From assembly GCF_001039355.2 (NCBI RefSeq), contig NW_019775291.1:539739-603738 (forward strand): 64,000 nt of DNA, given 5' to 3'. Positions 60,969 through 64,000 of the stretch are shown here, in pieces. Each line of letters opens with the position of its first letter. The stretch's first letter is position 1. The translations under genes were made by a program, and so were the position numbers. The notes under the pieces are model-generated. The model was not told where the DNA came from. It ran no database searches and worked only from the letters and a program-made list of their open reading frames with translations. This stretch comes from Lingula anatina. Its lineage: Eukaryota; Brachiopoda; Lingulata; Lingulida; Lingulidae.

Positions 60969-62018
60969 ACTATCCCAGATTTTTTTTAATATTTAATTTT
61001 CGCAAGTATTTTTTTTTCTCAGATTTAATATAATTTGTAAATAATTATAATCATTGTTGGCAAATAGAACAGATAATGTCAAGTAAATTTTTCTAAATAA
61101 GTATTATTCATTTTTCCGTGAGCTGCTTGTTCTTTGTTTACAGTATTTTTTAGGTTTAACAAAATTTTTGAAAACTGATTGGTAAAGAGAAGAATTGCTA
61201 TTAATTATATGCTAAGTAAAACATTTGCAAATATTTATAGTAGACAGTTATTGTTTACTATATCTTTTGAAAATAAACCCAGTGTCTTTCACTAACACTT
61301 GAATTCTTTCTTTGTTCTCTTTTTATGAATAGTTTCCACTGAAAAAATACACAATACTATGCAGATGACAAAAAACAATTATTCACTCAAGAACTTAAAA
61401 TGTCATATACTTATTTCATAATAATCTCATCTTTTCAAGATGAATCATTTCCATACTAAGCAATATTCACAAAAACACTTTCTGACATGAACATAATTCA
61501 CTTGTGATAACTTCAGAAGCATCCTTCAAAATTATTATTAGCAGACTATCATTAAAGTAAATATGATTATTCAATTAAATTGTTGCTAATAAGTAAAAAT
61601 TGCCCAATATAATAGGGGAAAAACACTGCTCTATTTATAAAAACCTTAAGAACATATTTTTTTTAGGGGAAGGTGCGGGAGCATTATGCATATACAGATT
61701 ACATATAGTAGGTAAACTCTGTACATCTCCATTTCACTGCCATTATTCAATCAGCTGGACCTGTACTTTACAGCTGACTAGATCATTAAAATTCCCGTGC
61801 ATTTTCCATCTTTTTTCTTAGAATCTTATCATATATGTGGCCTGACATTTCTCAGGATGAATACACCAAAGCTTCAATTTCACAAAACTGAAAGACCACA
61901 CCCACAAATAGTACACTAGCAGGACATACCATTTTCTTACAATAACTACTGTAACTACAGAAAAGAATTAAACATAATATTCATGTTCTGTTAATAACCC
62001 CCCCCCCCGAGTTATTTC

Positions 62019-62495
62019 TAGGCCTGGTGCAGTTTGCTAGTACCTGTCACCTACATGTAATTGAAGAGTAATAAGTAAATTAATAATTTAATTAGCTTTT
62101 TTGTCTGATGAGATACAATGTATAATTCTTTAAAGGAGAATAGCATACTGAATTCAAATCAGTTCCAAAGCCCAGCACACTCAGTAGTTGACAATGCGTT
62201 ACTTAATGAAAGGCAGTTTAAGTCTATTTAAGATATTAATGCAGTGATTTATTAACACCAGCATCTATGGGTGCATTCCCATAGATTTTAAATCGATCTA
62301 TCCCTGTGGGGAGTCTCACTAGATTACTGTCAGATAATCCGGCTTAAGTGTCCGTCCCGCCTACTACAAGCTGTAAGGGGGTAATTAACTTTCGTGCCCG
62401 CTCGGCTGACAGCTATTAAGCGTGAACCCCCAGGGAGTTAGGTCGATCTAGTTGGATCGATCTAATCTCTGGGAATAGGGTCTATAATATTTAAA
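62019..62495. repeat. Dispersed repeat family E, copy 2 (interrupted)
   Basis: Aligns with 56495-56770 up to AACACCAGCATCTA, then is split by the MITE at 62278-62482 and resumes TATAATATT as in the uninterrupted copy. Confidence 0.75.
62278..62482. mobile_element. MITE family A copy 4
   Basis: 205 bp, from TGGGTGCATTCCCATAG to CTGGGAATAGGGTC, with TA at 62276-62277 and 62483-62484. The interior has AAATCGATCTATCCCTG, GGGGAGTCTCACTAGATTAC and GTTGGATCGATCTAATC. Confidence 0.85.
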
Positions 62496-62840
62496 TACCT
62501 TGGTGGAAAAAGAACACATTACCCTGCAATAACTATCTTAGTGGGATTAAATGTCCTGGTATCTATGCAGGAAATATCCAAGCAGGAAGTTTTCTGCATG
62601 GGTGGAAGTGAAATAATTGCTGCACGGTACTGCATACAGGTTACTTCCAAACAAACAAACACAAATAGATTTACGGATTTTTCCTGCTCACCCACAAATC
62701 ATCTCTTAGCAGGAAATTACTTGTAGTCCAAATTTCCCAACAGGATGCTATTAAAATGATGACCCTCCCTACTTGTTCCAAGTACAAATAGTCGCCCAAA
62801 ATCTATCTAGATTCAGTGTAAGTCAAATAAAGTTAGAACA

Positions 62841-64000
62841 ATGACTGCAGTTATTGCGACTGTGAGAATTGGCATACTTCTGGCAGCTCTTTGTTGCTTG
62901 ACCCCTTCACATGTTAGGGGCTATGTGAGCGAGGCTGGACAAGAAGTTCTGATGAAGATGGTGTATGATCTGCAGAAAGACATCATAGATGATAAGAAAA
63001 AACTGGCACACCTGGACATGGTGACCCAGGAACTGCAGGAGGAAAACAAAATGTTGAAGGTGAATACTCTGATAAAAATTCTTTTTTTAAATTCTCACCT
63101 GTCATCAAACCACTGAAGGTAAATTGTCTTATACTTACTAATTATAATAATTCAATTCATTTTATTAACTGATAACAAAAAAAATAATAATAATCAATTA
63201 AGATTTGTGAGATTAAAATTCTCACATAGGATCAAAATGCCACAATCCACATATCAGATACATATGCAATAAAGATCTACTTATATGTGACTAAAATACG
63301 CCACTATCCTAAAAAGTGGATGTCCACGAAACATTTAAATTCTTGTCCATTATAATTTATCAGGAAAAATTGAAAGATTTTCGCAAAAGGGAAGAAAAAC
63401 CAGTTGAAGGGCTCAACAAAACTCTGATAAGGTACAGAAGGCAGATCCAAAATTCTCCTGGAGCAGGTGATTAACATTCTAAATTTGTAATCAACTTGTT
63501 AAATGTTCTATTTAATAACTTGATTATCTCTACATTCACAACTTCATATTTATTTCTTTTTTAAACTGCTTTATAGTAGTCCTCAGTATTAGCAAAGTGG
63601 CAAATTAATTCAATCAAATAAAGAGAGATTTCATTTTTCTAAAAGAGTCTGATTTTCCAGTGAAATTGATCAGTGTCCAAGTTCATAACTTTTATATGTT
63701 GATAATGTTTGCACAAAAATATCCTCAAACAGACATATTTTCTCTGGCTTCAGGTGGAGCAACATATGTGAGATGGGGCAGAACGGTATGCCCAAGTGGT
63801 GCCGAAAAGGTATATAATGGTGAGTTATTTCAGCATTAACTATATGTTCTTTCCTACATATGTACAGACATGATGTATCTGAAGTCATAGTCATCACCTT
63901 TGTCTGTTGTAGCATTGTAGCTGTGCACTTTTTACCATGAACACAATTTATGGAAAAGCCTGTAATTTATTATTCTCACTATTATTTGATTAATTTATGG
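62841..64000 (+). CDS. Secreted C4-like protein, paralog 2 (3' end outside window)
   Basis: Exons 62841-63059, 63364-63466 and 63754-63819 are visible, in phases identical to paralog 1 (0, 1, 1). The next exon, which would carry the large C-terminal domain, is beyond the right edge. Residues 1-27 form a signal peptide (IGILLAALCCLTP). A coiled coil follows (MVTQELQEENKMLK). The third exon encodes GATYVRWGRTVCPSGAEKVYNG, the start of the C4-like domain. In place of RHKR the segment reads RYRRQIQNSPG, with the same IQNS(P/A)G lead-in as paralog 1. The two genes are tandem, same strand, and clearly derive from a duplication. Confidence 0.85.

Larger units (their letters stand above)
60969..62840. 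other. Spacer between the two C4-like genes
   Basis: 3' UTR and polyadenylation signal of paralog 1, AT-rich DNA, then a family E repeat (from 62019) broken by a family A MITE, and the paralog 2 promoter. No other gene seen. Confidence 0.6.

Overview
The window is nuclear DNA from an invertebrate animal. Genes are split into many short exons with GT-AG introns, intergenic DNA is AT-rich, and there are many small palindromic DNA transposons (MITEs) and microsatellites. Protein content (STT3A, RAD21, an astacin-EGF-CUB protease, short-chain-collagen-C4-like secreted proteins) fits a marine invertebrate, perhaps a mollusc, brachiopod or another lophotrochozoan. The sequence alone does not settle the taxon.

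Layout from left to right. 166-6388 (minus): STT3A, the catalytic subunit of oligosaccharyltransferase, lacking only its C-terminal exons beyond the left edge. 6796-16650: an ankyrin-repeat gene present as two tandem, almost identical copies, each starting right after a single N, so possibly two alleles placed side by side by the assembler. 16650-27450 (minus): RAD21/SCC1, the cohesin kleisin, in 11 coding exons that give 633 residues, plus an unexpected in-frame 564-bp candidate cassette exon. 28763-41739 (plus, divergent from RAD21): a 12-exon coiled-coil gene resembling the BFR1/proton-pump-interactor family. 44264-52601 (plus): a secreted astacin metalloprotease with EGF and CUB domains (BP10/SpAN-like). 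52602-58803: gene-poor, with a small minus-strand ORF and a second N-bounded duplication. 58804-60968 and 62841-right edge (plus): two paralogous secreted proteins with a coiled coil and a short-chain-collagen-C4-like C-terminal domain.

The genes are not a pathway cluster. STT3A, RAD21 and the BFR1-like gene look like housekeeping genes; the protease and the C4-like pair are secreted. RAD21 and the BFR1-like gene are head to head and probably share a roughly 1.3-kb promoter region.

Introns and spacers hold at least six MITE-like families (A-G below), identified by repeated copies, terminal inverted repeats and TA or TTAA target duplications, including one nested insertion and one insertion that abuts a 5' splice site. 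An orphan tRNA-Lys primer-binding site and a broken mariner transposase end lie in a RAD21 intron. Exon borders were set by eye from splice signals, reading phase and remembered homologs; no alignment or search was run.
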